Shown piece after piece: positions 25,984 to 34,239 of a stretch of 64,000 bases of DNA. The stretch is from Mesorhizobium sp. WSM3859 (GTDB lineage: Bacteria > Pseudomonadota > Alphaproteobacteria > Rhizobiales > Rhizobiaceae). The notes beneath the pieces were generated by a model. The model worked only from the letters and a program-made list of their open reading frames with translations. It ran no database searches and was not told where the DNA came from. Location: positions 40,328-104,327 of the forward strand of contig NZ_NSGG01000018.1 in the NCBI RefSeq assembly GCF_002295065.1, written 5' to 3'. Position 1 is the first letter of the stretch. Each line of letters opens with the position of its first letter. The position numbers and the translations under genes were made by a program.

Positions 25984-26192
25984 ACGAAAGCGAAGGAGTA
26001 GGACTTGTGACCCATTCCACCGCGGTGCTGTTCGCGCATGTCGGCGCTTGGCTGTTGCGTTTGCCGCCGAGCGACACACGACAGGAAGACGAACCGAAGT
26101 CGCCGACGCCGGTGTTTCTGGCCGGCGACCGCGATCGTCTGCCGCCCCGTGACGAGAGCTTCTACTGGGCCTGGCAGTACTGGTCGCAGTGA
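25980..26192 (+). CDS. 70-residue protein of unknown function in the tau operon
   Basis: The ORF begins in the tauC stop codon (ATGA overlap). It encodes an N-terminal part with a short hydrophobic patch (STAVLFAHVGAWLLRLP), a polar Asp/Glu/Lys/Pro middle, and an aromatic end, SFYWAWQYWSQ. No family or signal peptide is recognised. The overlap and direction imply co-expression with the sulfonate importer. It could be a small regulator or subunit of the importer, which is speculation. Codon use resembles its neighbours. Confidence 0.5.
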   Translation: MNESEGVGLVTHSTAVLFAHVGAWLLRLPPSDTRQEDEPKSPTPVFLAGDRDRLPPRDESFYWAWQYWSQ

Positions 26193-26297
26193 TCGGGGCG
26201 CAGGAGCATTCTTTGTTCCGGCGAGGCGATGTGTGGTCGACCGCCGCTGCTTGTAGAAAATGATTCCGACTTGCGCCGCGAACTCGCAAGATCGTTC

Positions 26298-26319
26298 CTC
26301 TACTAACTTTATAGATTTA
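26298..26319 (+). promoter_or_regulatory. Putative sulfonate-regulon operator upstream of ssuA
   Basis: The site CTCTACTAACTTTATAGATT has the same TCTA-N9-TAGA dyad (26299-26302 and 26312-26315) as the one before tauA. It ends 62 bases before the ssuA ATG, nearly the same distance as at tauA (54). The region around it is AT-rich. Confidence 0.6.
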
Positions 26320-26377
26320 CCTAGCCTGACCTTATTCAAACGGCCCGGCAGCTCCGGGACCAACGAAGGAGAGGGTC

Positions 26378-27349
26378 ATGTTCAATCTGACGAGACGCGC
26401 TTTCGGCGTCGGCCTGCTGGCAGCGGCGGCCTTTGCCGCATCCTTTGGGACGACATCCTTCGGTGCCGCGGCGGATGATCTCAAGGCGTTCAACATCGGC
26501 TACCAGAAGACCGGCCTGCCGGTGATCGCCCGGCAGCAGAAGATCATCGAAAAGGCGCTGGCCGACAAGGGCGTCACGGTGAAGTGGGTCGAGTTCACCG
26601 CCGGCCCGCCGCTGGTGGAAGCCTTGAATGTCGGCGCCATCGATGTCGGCTGGACCGGCGACGCGCCGCCGATCTTCGGCCAGTCGGCCGGCGCCAACAT
26701 CGTCTATGCCGCCGCGCTGCCGTCCAACGGCAAGGGCGAGGCGATCTTCGTCAAACCGGCCTCGCCGATCCAGTCCTTGGCCGACCTCAAGGGCAAGCGC
26801 ATCGGCGTCGGCAAGGGTACCAGCGCGCACAATCTGGTCGTTGCCGCCCTGGAGAAAGCCGGCATCCCCTTCGACCAGGTCACGCCCGTCTACCTCAGCC
26901 CCGCCGATGCGGCGGCCGCCTTCGCCAGCGACCAGATCGATGCATGGGCGGTGTGGGATCCGTTCTTCGCCATCGCTGAAACGCGCTATCAGCCGCGGGT
27001 GCTTGCCCGCTCCATCGACGTGCTCCAGGTCAACACCTATTTCCTCGCCAACAAGGATTTCGCCAAGGCGCGTCCGGATTTCGTCTCGACGACGATCGCC
27101 GCGCTCGGCGACGCGGCAAAATGGGCGGACCAGAATCGCGACAAGGTGGCCGAGGCGCTGCATGAGGTGACCGGCGTGCCGCTCGACGCGCAGACGATCG
27201 CCGCCAATCGCACCAAGTTCGGCATCTATCCGATCACCGCCGAGATCGTCGCCGGCCAGCAGGCGACGGCCGACCGCTTCTTCAAGCTCGGGCTGATCCC
27301 GAAGGCGGTGCGGATCTCCGACGCCGTCTGGACCGCGCCGGGCAACTGA
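26378..27349 (+). CDS. ssuA: Alkanesulfonate ABC transporter, substrate-binding protein SsuA
   Basis: The 323-residue periplasmic protein has a Tat-like or Sec signal peptide (NLTRRAFGVGLLAAAAFAAS). The core reads FNIGYQKTGLPVIARQQ, VGWTGDAPPIFGQSAG, GKRIGVGKGTSAHNLVVAAL and DAWAVWDPFFA, as in SsuA. It binds aliphatic sulfonates for uptake when sulfate is scarce. It is the first gene of ssuADCB, behind the dyad shared with tauA, and has a GGAG-type ribosome site. Confidence 0.93.
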   Translation: MFNLTRRAFGVGLLAAAAFAASFGTTSFGAAADDLKAFNIGYQKTGLPVIARQQKIIEKALADKGVTVKWVEFTAGPPLVEALNVGAIDVGWTGDAPPIFGQSAGANIVYAAALPSNGKGEAIFVKPASPIQSLADLKGKRIGVGKGTSAHNLVVAALEKAGIPFDQVTPVYLSPADAAAAFASDQIDAWAVWDPFFAIAETRYQPRVLARSIDVLQVNTYFLANKDFAKARPDFVSTTIAALGDAAKWADQNRDKVAEALHEVTGVPLDAQTIAANRTKFGIYPITAEIVAGQQATADRFFKLGLIPKAVRISDAVWTAPGN

Positions 27350-27423
27350 TTTTCGTCCACGGCGCCGGGCGGCGAACGCCCGGCGCCGCCGTATTTTCTC
27401 CTGCCTTCTCCCGGGTATCAGCC

Positions 27424-28581
27424 ATGACCGCTTCAGCCAGCCCGCTCGATTTCTTCTGGTTCATCCCGACACATGGCGACGGAACCTATCTCGGCACCGA
27501 GAAGCAGCAGCGTCCGCCCGAATTCGGCTACTTCAAGGAGATCGCGCAGGCGGTGGACCGGCTGGGCTTCCCCGGTGTGCTCCTGCCCACCGGGCAGAAC
27601 TGCGAGGATTCCTGGATCACCGCCACCGGCCTCGCGACGCTGACCGAGAGGCTTAAATTCCTGGTCGCGCTGCGACCCGGCGTGACGCTGCCGACCTTCG
27701 CGGCGCGCCAGACCGCGGCGCTCGACCGGCTGAGCAACGGCCGCCTGCTGCTCAATGTCGTGGTCGGCGGCAATCCGACCGAGCTTGCCGGCGACGGCGT
27801 GTTCCTGCCGCATGACGAGCGTTATGCGCAGGCACACGAATTCCTGACCATCTGGCGCGGGCTGGTATCCGGCGAGCGGGTGAATTTCGAAGGCAAGCAC
27901 TACCGCGTCGAGAACGGCCGGCTCGATCTCTTGCCCCTGCAGGAGCGGCCGCCGCTTTATTTCGGCGGCTCCTCCGATGCCGGCCAGGAGCTCGCGGCCG
28001 ATCTCGTCGACATGTATCTGACCTGGGGCGAGCCGCCGGCGCAGGTCTCGGGCAAGATCGCCGCGGCGCGCGAGAAGGCGGCGCGGCGCGGCCGCAAGCT
28101 GCGTTTCGGCATCAGGCTGCATTTCATCGTGCGCGAGACCGAGGACGAGGCCTGGCGCGCCGCCGAGCGGCTGATCAGCCATGTCACCGACGCGCAGATC
28201 GAGAACGCCCAGGCGCGCTTCCTCAAGGAGATGGATTCGGTCGGGCAGCGGCGCATGGCCGAGCTGCATGGCGGCCGGCGCGACCGGCTCGTCGTCTCAC
28301 CGAACCTTTGGGCCGGAGTCGGCCTGGTGCGCGGCGGCGCCGGCACGGCGCTGGTCGGCACGCCGGAGCAGATCGTCGAGCGCATCGGCGAATACCAGGC
28401 GATCGGCATCGACACCATCATCGGCTCCGGCTACCCGCATCTCGAGGAAGCCTATCGCGTTGCCGAGCTCCTGTTCCCGCGGCTAGGCCTCGGCACGCAG
28501 CGGCAGCGGGCGCACAAGAATATCGCCAACGAATTCTCGGTCGGCTTCCACGGCGCCAGCCGCCTGCAGGCCGCGTCATGA
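27424..28581 (+). CDS. ssuD: FMNH2-dependent alkanesulfonate monooxygenase SsuD
   Basis: SsuD cleaves alkanesulfonates to aldehyde and sulfite with FMNH2 and oxygen in the cytoplasm. The 385-residue protein has the luciferase-like barrel start DFFWFIPTHGDGTYLG, LPTGQNCEDSWITA with the active-site Cys region, FLVALRPGVTLPTFAARQTA, and LNVVVGGNPTELAGDG. The family length is about 380-390. No ssuE flavin reductase lies here, so reduced flavin must come from another gene. It overlaps ssuC by four bases. Confidence 0.96.
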   Translation: MTASASPLDFFWFIPTHGDGTYLGTEKQQRPPEFGYFKEIAQAVDRLGFPGVLLPTGQNCEDSWITATGLATLTERLKFLVALRPGVTLPTFAARQTAALDRLSNGRLLLNVVVGGNPTELAGDGVFLPHDERYAQAHEFLTIWRGLVSGERVNFEGKHYRVENGRLDLLPLQERPPLYFGGSSDAGQELAADLVDMYLTWGEPPAQVSGKIAAAREKAARRGRKLRFGIRLHFIVRETEDEAWRAAERLISHVTDAQIENAQARFLKEMDSVGQRRMAELHGGRRDRLVVSPNLWAGVGLVRGGAGTALVGTPEQIVERIGEYQAIGIDTIIGSGYPHLEEAYRVAELLFPRLGLGTQRQRAHKNIANEFSVGFHGASRLQAAS

Positions 28582-29357
28582 GCCTGGCCATCCGCCTTGC
28601 CCGCAACGGCGCGGCCGGCTGGCTGCTGCCCGCGGCAATCATCGCCGGCTGGGAAGCCGCGGCGCGCGCGGGCCTGATCCCGGCCAATGTGCTGCCGGCG
28701 CCGAGCGCGGTGGCCGAGGCCTTCTGGCGGCTGACCCTGTCCGGCGAGCTGATCCGCAACATCGGCGTCTCCACTTTGCGGGCGCTGTCGGGCTTCGCCA
28801 TAGGCGGCTCGATCGGCTTCGTGCTCGGCCTCGCCAACGGATTGTCGACGCTGAGCCGCGGCCTGACCGACACGACGCTGCAGATGATCCGCAACATCCC
28901 GCATCTGGCGCTGATCCCGCTCGTCATCCTGTGGTTCGGCATCGACGAGGAAGCAAAACTCTTCCTGGTGGCGCTCGGCGTGTTCTTCCCGATCTATGTC
29001 AACACGCTGCTCGGCATCCAGAGCGTCGATCCGCAGCTGGTCGAGATGGGCCGGGTCTATGGGCTCGACCGGCGCGCCTTGTTCTTCCGGGTGATCCTGC
29101 CCGGCGCGCTGCCGTCGATCTTTGTCGGCCTGCGCTATGCGCTGGGCATCATGTGGCTGACCCTGATCGTCGCCGAGACGATCTCGGCCAGTTCCGGCCT
29201 CGGCTACATGGCCATGCAGGCGCGCGAGTTCCTTCTGATCGACGTCGTGGTGCTGTCGATCCTGATCTACGCGCTGCTCGGCAAGCTCGCCGACAGCCTG
29301 GCCCGCCTGCTCGAGCGCCTGTCGCTCGGCTGGCATCCGGCTTTCCAGAAAGGGTGA
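28578..29357 (+). CDS. ssuC: Alkanesulfonate ABC transporter permease SsuC
   Basis: The 259-residue integral membrane protein shows about six spans, the RNIPHLALIPLVILWFGIDEEAK block and the EAA-type loop MGRVYGLDRRALFFRVILPGALPSI. These are typical of SsuC. It overlaps the ssuD stop (ATGA) and is followed nine bases on by ssuB, so the order ssuADCB matches that in other bacteria. Confidence 0.94.
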   Translation: MSLAIRLARNGAAGWLLPAAIIAGWEAAARAGLIPANVLPAPSAVAEAFWRLTLSGELIRNIGVSTLRALSGFAIGGSIGFVLGLANGLSTLSRGLTDTTLQMIRNIPHLALIPLVILWFGIDEEAKLFLVALGVFFPIYVNTLLGIQSVDPQLVEMGRVYGLDRRALFFRVILPGALPSIFVGLRYALGIMWLTLIVAETISASSGLGYMAMQAREFLLIDVVVLSILIYALLGKLADSLARLLERLSLGWHPAFQKG

Positions 29358-29365
29358 GAACAAAG

Positions 29366-30169
29366 ATGCCAGCCGCCGCCCTCACCGCCGCACGCTCCCT
29401 CGTCGCCACGCCGGCGCAAGCCCGGACGATCGGCTCGGTCGAGGGCCGCCGCGCCTTCGCCTTCAAGGAGGTGGGAAAACGCTTCGGCGACAAGATCGTG
29501 CTCGACGGCATCAGCCTCGACGTGCGGGCCGGACAGTTCCTGGCCGTCATCGGCAAGAGCGGCTGCGGCAAGAGCACGCTGCTTCGGCTGCTGGCCGGGC
29601 TCGACCGCCCGACCAGCGGTTCGCTGACCTTCGGCGCCGCCGAGGAGGGTCACAGCCGCACGCGCTTCATGTTCCAGGAACCGCGGCTGCTGCCCTGGGC
29701 GAGCGTGGTGAAGAATGTCGAGATCGGACTGACCGGCATCGCCGGCGGCACTGACGCCAGGCAGCGGGCGCTTGCCATGTTGGACGAGGTCGGGCTCGCC
29801 GACCGCGCGGACGAGTGGCCGTCGGTGCTGTCGGGCGGTCAGAAGCAGCGCGTCGCGCTTGCCCGCGCCCTGGTCGGCCAGCCGCAGATCCTGGCGCTGG
29901 ACGAGCCGCTTGGCGCGCTGGACGCGCTGACCCGCATCGAGATGCAGCAGCTTCTGGAACGGATATGGCTCGACCAGAAGTTCACCGCCGTGCTGGTGAC
30001 GCACGATGTCGGCGAGGCCGTCGCGCTCGCGGACCGCGTCGTGGTGATCGGCGCCGGCAGGATCGCCCTCGACCTCGACGTGCCCGTGGCCCGGCCACGC
30101 CGCCACGGTTCGGCGGAGCTTGCCCATATCGAGGGCACCATCCTGGATCACCTGTTCAGCCGGGTCTGA
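29366..30169 (+). CDS. ssuB: Alkanesulfonate ABC transporter ATPase SsuB
   Basis: The 267-residue ATPase has an extended N-terminus of about 30 residues. It has Walker A GKSGCGKSTLLRLLAGL, the Q-loop FQEPRLLPWASV characteristic of SsuB, signature LSGGQKQRVALARA, Walker B ILALDEPLGALD and switch His VTHDVGEA. It ends the ssuADCB operon. I chose ATG 29366, which follows AGGGTGAGAA; a longer in-frame reading back to 28931 overlaps ssuC and is not supported. Confidence 0.93.
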   Translation: MPAAALTAARSLVATPAQARTIGSVEGRRAFAFKEVGKRFGDKIVLDGISLDVRAGQFLAVIGKSGCGKSTLLRLLAGLDRPTSGSLTFGAAEEGHSRTRFMFQEPRLLPWASVVKNVEIGLTGIAGGTDARQRALAMLDEVGLADRADEWPSVLSGGQKQRVALARALVGQPQILALDEPLGALDALTRIEMQQLLERIWLDQKFTAVLVTHDVGEAVALADRVVVIGAGRIALDLDVPVARPRRHGSAELAHIEGTILDHLFSRV

Positions 30170-30207
30170 GCGCGGCGCGCGCGTCGCCGCCCGCCGGCAC
30201 AGCAAGT

Positions 30208-30393
30208 TCAGACACGCGAGCGGTTCGCCCAGCGCAGCCCGACGATGCCAACCAGCATGGCGATGAGCCCGATATAGAGCCATTGCGTCCGGCCGGTCAT
30301 GAAGCTGCCGCCCACCAGGCCGAGGCCCTGCAGCGACCATAGCGCGCCCAGCCCCAGCACAATCAGCGCCAGCACAAACCTGATCAATCGCAT
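30208..30393 (-). CDS. 61-residue two-span membrane protein, unknown function
   Basis: The ORF encodes two hydrophobic helices (about 5-21, RFVLALIVLGLGALWSL, and 38-53, WLYIGLIAMLVGIVGL) joined by GLGLVGGSFMTGRTQ, and a positive C-terminus. Small proteins with this GxGxVGGSFMTG hairpin are common and unannotated in rhizobia. It converges with ssuB and is preceded by a GAGAGGGTCC-type ribosome site on the minus strand. Confidence 0.65.
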   Translation of the reverse strand: MRLIRFVLALIVLGLGALWSLQGLGLVGGSFMTGRTQWLYIGLIAMLVGIVGLRWANRSRV

Positions 30394-30702
30394 CGGCTGG
30401 ACCCTCTCCGGAAGTCGATCCTGAACTGCAACAGGGACGCAACAAAAGACGTCGAGGAATCGGAATAATCCGGTTTCTCTGTACTTCCAATCTTGGGTAC
30501 CGATCTTGTCCGGAACGTCCCGGATAGTGATCCGATATTCATCAAGAATACGCCTTGCCGGCTCCAAGAATATCATGACAAACTGTTTCGCGGCGACTCC
30601 AAACGTGTGCCGTCGCCATGGAACCGCCAGAAGGCTGCCGCATTTCCCGCCTCATTCGGTACTTACGCGGGGCTACTCGATCAACGGAGCCACCCCCAAA
30701 GC
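30394..30702. other. Intergenic region before the RlpA-like gene
   Basis: The 309 bases separate a leftward small membrane protein from the rightward RlpA-like gene and should hold both promoters. The composition is lower in GC than the flanks (for example CGGAATAATCCGGTTTCTCTG). A leftward reading frame runs through part of it, but codon use is unlike the genome. I see no repeat family member and no terminator. Confidence 0.4.
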
Positions 30703-31065
30703 ATGAAGAGAACCAACCAGACCGCGCTTGTCGCGGTAACGATCGCGGCTGGGCTGATGGCTGGCGCCTCGTCCGCCTCCTCCGCCGCCGCGCAATGCGG
30801 CCGCGCTTCCTGGTATGCGCTGCATTCCAGAACCGCCTCAGGGGAACGCATGAACCCCTCGGCACTGACTGCCGCCCATCGCTCCCTGCCCTTCGGCACC
30901 AAGCTTCGGGTCACCAACAAAGACAATGGCCGCAGCGTCGTCGTGCGCATCAACGATCGCGGTCCGTTCGTGAGGGGACGCGTGCTCGACCTCTCCCGCG
31001 GCGCCGCCAGCCAGCTCGGTTTCATCGGCTCGGGCCACACCGCCGTCTGCATGGCGCGCGTCTAG
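30703..31065 (+). CDS. RlpA-like double-psi beta-barrel protein, exported
   Basis: The 120-residue precursor has a signal peptide (1-30, ending SSAAAQ) and one DPBB domain: CGRASWYALHSRTASGERMNP, TAAHRSLPFGTKLRVTN, VVVRINDRGPFVRGRVLDLS, and GASQLGF. RlpA proteins are septal lytic transglycosylases acting on denuded glycan strands. This one has no SPOR domain and is shorter than RlpA, so a general cell-wall role is a safer call. The conserved Asp of the active site is in INDRGPF. No clear ribosome site is seen. Confidence 0.85.
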   Translation: MKRTNQTALVAVTIAAGLMAGASSASSAAAQCGRASWYALHSRTASGERMNPSALTAAHRSLPFGTKLRVTNKDNGRSVVVRINDRGPFVRGRVLDLSRGAASQLGFIGSGHTAVCMARV

Positions 31066-31086
31066 AGCGCTTTACCGTTTTCGCCG

Positions 31087-31127
31087 GGCCATAATCCAAC
31101 GCAGCCCCAGGGTTCTGGATTATGGCC
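31087..31127 (+). other. Hairpin with exact 12-bp arms after the RlpA-like gene
   Basis: GGCCATAATCCA (31087-31098) and TGGATTATGGCC (31116-31127) are exact inverted repeats around a 17-base GC-rich loop, 21 bases after the RlpA-like stop. There is no T-run, so a standard intrinsic terminator is unlikely. It could be an mRNA 3' stabilising hairpin, a protein-binding site or a repeat remnant (the preceding AGAGCGCTTTACCG resembles family F). Confidence 0.5.
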
Positions 31128-31353
31128 GGTGTCCGGCGTGGAGGGCCGGACACATATCCTTCACATTTCGGCACCGCACAGTGAGCCGGCTCGCCCGCTC
31201 AAGCCCGATTTTCAACAGGTTGAACCAAAGAAGCATTCGTCAGACAAAATGACGTATTGCATCGCAACAATATCTCGTTAACCTCGCCGGGAGACATGCA
31301 AGGCTCGGCGCTGTTCGTCGTCCTTTGGTCGATGGACGGCAGCGAGGTTCTCG

Positions 31354-32631
31354 ATGTTCTACCAGCTCTACGAAATGAACCATGCGGCGCTGCAGCCGGC
31401 CCGCCTCTATGCCGACGCGGTGCGGCTCTTCTACTCCAACCCGCTCAATCCGATCTCCCACACCCCCTTCGGCCGTTCGGTCGCAGCGACCGCGGAACTC
31501 TTCGAGCGCACCACGCGCCGCTACGGCAAGCCGCAATTCGGCCTGGATAAGACGACGGTCGACTGGAAGAGCGTCGACGTCACCGAAAAGACGGTCTGGT
31601 CGAAGCCCTTCTGCAATCTCGTGCGTTTCGAGCGCGCGCTGCCCGCGGGGCGCAAGCCTGACCCGAAGCTTTTGATCGTGGCGCCGATGTCGGGCCACTA
31701 CGCGACGCTGCTGCGCGGCACTGTCGAGGCGATGCTGCCTCACGCCGACGTGCATATCACCGACTGGGTCGACGCCCGCATGGTGCCGGTGGCGCAAGGC
31801 AGCTTCGATCTCGATGACTATATCGACTACGTCGTCGAGATGTTCCATGCGCTCGGCCCCGATACGCATGTGATGGCCGTGTGCCAGCCTTCGGTGCCGG
31901 TGCTGGCGGCGGTGGCGCTGATGGAGAAGCGCGGCGATCCTTTCGTGCCCTCGACCATGACGCTGATGGGCGGCCCGATCGACACGCGCCGCAACCCGAC
32001 CGCGGTCAATCTTCTGGCCGAGGAAAAGGGCACCGCCTGGTTCCGCGACAATGTCATCATGCAGGCGCCGTGGCCGGTGCCTGGCTTCGGCCGCGAGGTC
32101 TATCCGGGCTTCCTGCAGCTTTCGGGCTTCATGAGCATGAATCTCGACCGCCACATCATCGCGCACAAGGACTTCTTCATGCATCTTGTGAAGAACGACG
32201 GCGACGGCGCCGAAAAACACCGCGACTTCTACGACGAATATCTGGCGGTGATGGACTTGACAGCGGAATTCTACCTGCAGACGGTCGACACCGTGTTCGT
32301 GCGCCACGCTTTGCCGAAGGGCGAGATGACGCATCGCGGCGAGACGGTCGATTGCACGGCGATCCGCAACGTCGCGCTGCTCACCATCGAGGGCGAGACC
32401 GACGACATTTCCGGGCTCGGACAGACCGAGGCCGCGCATGATCTGTGCGTCAACATTCCCGCCGACAAGCATGTCCATTACATGCAGCCGGCGGTCGGCC
32501 ATTACGGCGTCTTCAACGGCTCGCGCTTCCGCTCCGAAATCGTGCCGCGCATCGCCGACTTCATTTCCAGCTATGGCCGCCAGCAGCGTGTGGCGACCAA
32601 GCCGAGACTGGTCCGTTCGGCGAAAGGCTGA
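31354..32631 (+). CDS. phaZ: Intracellular polyhydroxybutyrate depolymerase PhaZ
   Basis: PhaZ degrades stored PHB granules in the cytoplasm. The 425-residue alpha/beta hydrolase starts with the family block MFYQLYEMNHAALQPARLYA. It has the nucleophile elbow VMAVCQPSVP with Cys177 in place of Ser, as in the Ralstonia PhaZa group. LYPGFLQLSGFMSMN-like and TIEGETDDISGLGQT segments follow, and the catalytic His is in PAVGHYGVFNGSRF. Length fits this family (about 415-425). It is a single-gene unit. Confidence 0.93.
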   Translation: MFYQLYEMNHAALQPARLYADAVRLFYSNPLNPISHTPFGRSVAATAELFERTTRRYGKPQFGLDKTTVDWKSVDVTEKTVWSKPFCNLVRFERALPAGRKPDPKLLIVAPMSGHYATLLRGTVEAMLPHADVHITDWVDARMVPVAQGSFDLDDYIDYVVEMFHALGPDTHVMAVCQPSVPVLAAVALMEKRGDPFVPSTMTLMGGPIDTRRNPTAVNLLAEEKGTAWFRDNVIMQAPWPVPGFGREVYPGFLQLSGFMSMNLDRHIIAHKDFFMHLVKNDGDGAEKHRDFYDEYLAVMDLTAEFYLQTVDTVFVRHALPKGEMTHRGETVDCTAIRNVALLTIEGETDDISGLGQTEAAHDLCVNIPADKHVHYMQPAVGHYGVFNGSRFRSEIVPRIADFISSYGRQQRVATKPRLVRSAKG

Positions 32632-32827
32632 ACGCCGCAGGCCGCGCCAGCGCGAACTTTCCACCGCTAGGCGGCGGCCGCTGGTGTTGCGCCGTTGCCT
32701 CTGTTGCGAAAGTGCCGCTACGGGATCGTCGAGGTAACCATGCCGTCAAACTGGCCGCGGTCTCTAATTGACACGGACTGTAAATCGCCTTTAACGTTTC
32801 GTTAATAAAGAGAGGGCGGCGGGGGCA

Positions 32828-33445
32828 ATGACTTCCTCAGCTATGACGCGGATACTGCGTTTGTGTTCAGTCGCAGGGCTGGCGATTTCGGCTCACTGGG
32901 CGGTGCCCGCCTGGGCGGCGGGCGCGATGGCCACGGGCGGCCTGACCTCGCAGCCGATCGGACATTATGATTTCTGCAAAGCGCGCCCGAACGAATGCAA
33001 CATCCATCCGGCCGATCTCGAGCCGGCCAGGATGACGGACGGCCTGTGGCGCAAGCTGGTCAACGTCAGCGCCAAGGTCAACGCCGCCGTCAAGCCGTTG
33101 AGCGATCTCGATCACTACGGCAAGGATGAAGTCTGGGCCTATCCGGATGACAGCTATGGCGACTGCGAGGACTATGTGCTGGAAAAGCGCCGCCAGCTTT
33201 ATCGCATGGGCATGTCGCTCGCCGATCTCCTGATCACCGTCGTGCGCAAGCCGGATGGCGAAGGCCATTCGGTGCTCACGGTGCGCACCGACAAGGGCGA
33301 CTATGTGCTCGACAATCTGACCGACAAGGTCAAAGTCTGGGACGCCACCGGCTACCGCTTCCTCAAGCGCCAGGCGATCGACAACACCGGACGCTGGGTC
33401 TCGATCCGCGACGGCCAGGCAGTGCTGGTCGGTTCGGTGCAATAG
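32828..33445 (+). CDS. Bacterial transglutaminase-like cysteine peptidase (BTLCP), exported
   Basis: The 205-residue precursor has a signal peptide (about 1-31, ending PAWAAG). The BTLCP (DUF920) catalytic triad is in place: Cys113 in YGDCEDYVLEKRRQL, His147 in EGHSVLTVRTDKGDYVLDN and Asp162. Members with adjacent type I secretion genes act like LapG on adhesins; here no adhesin or LapD gene is close, so the target is unknown. It stands alone, behind an AT-rich promoter-like region (TTTAACGTTTCGTTAATAAA). Confidence 0.88.
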   Translation: MTSSAMTRILRLCSVAGLAISAHWAVPAWAAGAMATGGLTSQPIGHYDFCKARPNECNIHPADLEPARMTDGLWRKLVNVSAKVNAAVKPLSDLDHYGKDEVWAYPDDSYGDCEDYVLEKRRQLYRMGMSLADLLITVVRKPDGEGHSVLTVRTDKGDYVLDNLTDKVKVWDATGYRFLKRQAIDNTGRWVSIRDGQAVLVGSVQ

Positions 33446-33464
33446 GCGGAGGCCCACGCGGCTT

Positions 33465-33640
33465 TCATCCCCGCGCGAAGCAAGAAACACGTAGCGACGC
33501 AGCGCGGACCCTAGAATCCATTCCGTTACCTACAGGCGTCATTCGCGGTGCAGAACGACCTCTGTTCTGCACCGCTTTTACCCTTCGCGCGAGGTTACGG
33601 AATGGATCCTCGGGTCTGCGCGTCCGCTTCGCTCCCGCTC
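33465..33640. repeat. Family D repeat copy 2
   Basis: The left arm (CGCGCGAAGCAAGAAACACG, GCGGACCCTAGAATCCATTC) and right arm (GGAATGGATCCTCGGGTCTG) are inverted relative to each other around a centre containing GTGCAGAACGACC and GTTCTGCAC, itself an inverted pair. It occupies most of the 313-base gap before the small secreted protein gene. Confidence 0.75.
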
Positions 33641-33758
33641 CGCCCGTGGATGGCGAAAGCGATGGGCCTCCGAAGATTTTCAGGCGACTCCATGAACCGT
33701 TTCCGTTCAGCCGGCGACACACAGCCGTGAATGGCAAACCCAACCATGGAGACCTCAA

Positions 33759-34004
33759 ATGACTGCCTTTCTGCGCAACACCCTTCTTGCCGCCGTCGCC
33801 GTGTCGGCCCTGACCGGATCGGCCCTGGCGGACCAGACCTACAAAAGCTGCGCCGCGACCAATCTCAATGACCTGTGGAGCGGCCGCTGCTGCAGCGTCG
33901 GCTCCGAGAACTGCCTTGGCGGCGGCAATGGCGGCCGCGACCATCAAGGCCATCAGGGCAAGGGCGACCGCGGCAGCACCAACGGCGCCGCCGGCAAGTT
34001 CTGA
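33759..34004 (+). CDS. Small secreted Cys- and Gly/His-rich protein, unknown function
   Basis: The 81-residue precursor has a clear signal peptide (1-24, cleavage after ALA before DQTYKS). The mature part of about 57 residues has Cys at KSCAAT, GRCCSVG and ENCLGG. Its C-terminal third is rich in Gly, His, Asp and Gln (GGNGGRDHQGHQGKGDRG). Such a tail might bind metal, but no family is recognised. It is flanked on both sides by family D repeats, which mark it as an isolated cassette. A GGAGACC site lies before the ATG. Confidence 0.7.
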   Translation: MTAFLRNTLLAAVAVSALTGSALADQTYKSCAATNLNDLWSGRCCSVGSENCLGGGNGGRDHQGHQGKGDRGSTNGAAGKF

Positions 34005-34058
34005 TCGGAAAATGAGGGCTGCCCGCGAATCGTACACGGGAGCCTTGGCCTCGCGCCG

Positions 34059-34190
34059 CCGTCATTCCATGGCGGAGCAAGCAGCGAAGTGACGCGGTGC
34101 AGAACTACCTCCGTTCTGCGCCGCCTCTACCCCTGGCGCGAGGTCACGAAATGGATCCTCGGGTCTGCGTGTCCGCTTCGCCCGTGGATG
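34059..34190. repeat. Family D repeat copy 3
   Basis: It has the arms CGTCATTCCATGGCGGAGCA and GAAATGGATCCTCGGGTCTG with a shorter centre (GGTGCAGAACTACC ... GTTCTGCGCC) than the copies at 22.8 and 33.5 kb. It fills most of the 235-base gap between the small secreted protein and the convergent XRE gene. Confidence 0.75.
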
Positions 34191-34239
34191 ACGAAGTTCC
34201 GGCGCTTCGGCCAACCGCGGCCGTTGTCACCCGGGCAAA

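Noticed and set aside
30394..30576. Upstream extension of the small membrane protein gene at 30208-30393
   Set aside because: The extended N-terminal part has codon use unlike the genome and breaks the clean two-span protein that starts at 30393.
33548..33730. 60-codon ORF within the family D repeat
   Set aside because: It is a translation of repeat sequence (MDPRVCASA-type string), which recurs at other family D copies.
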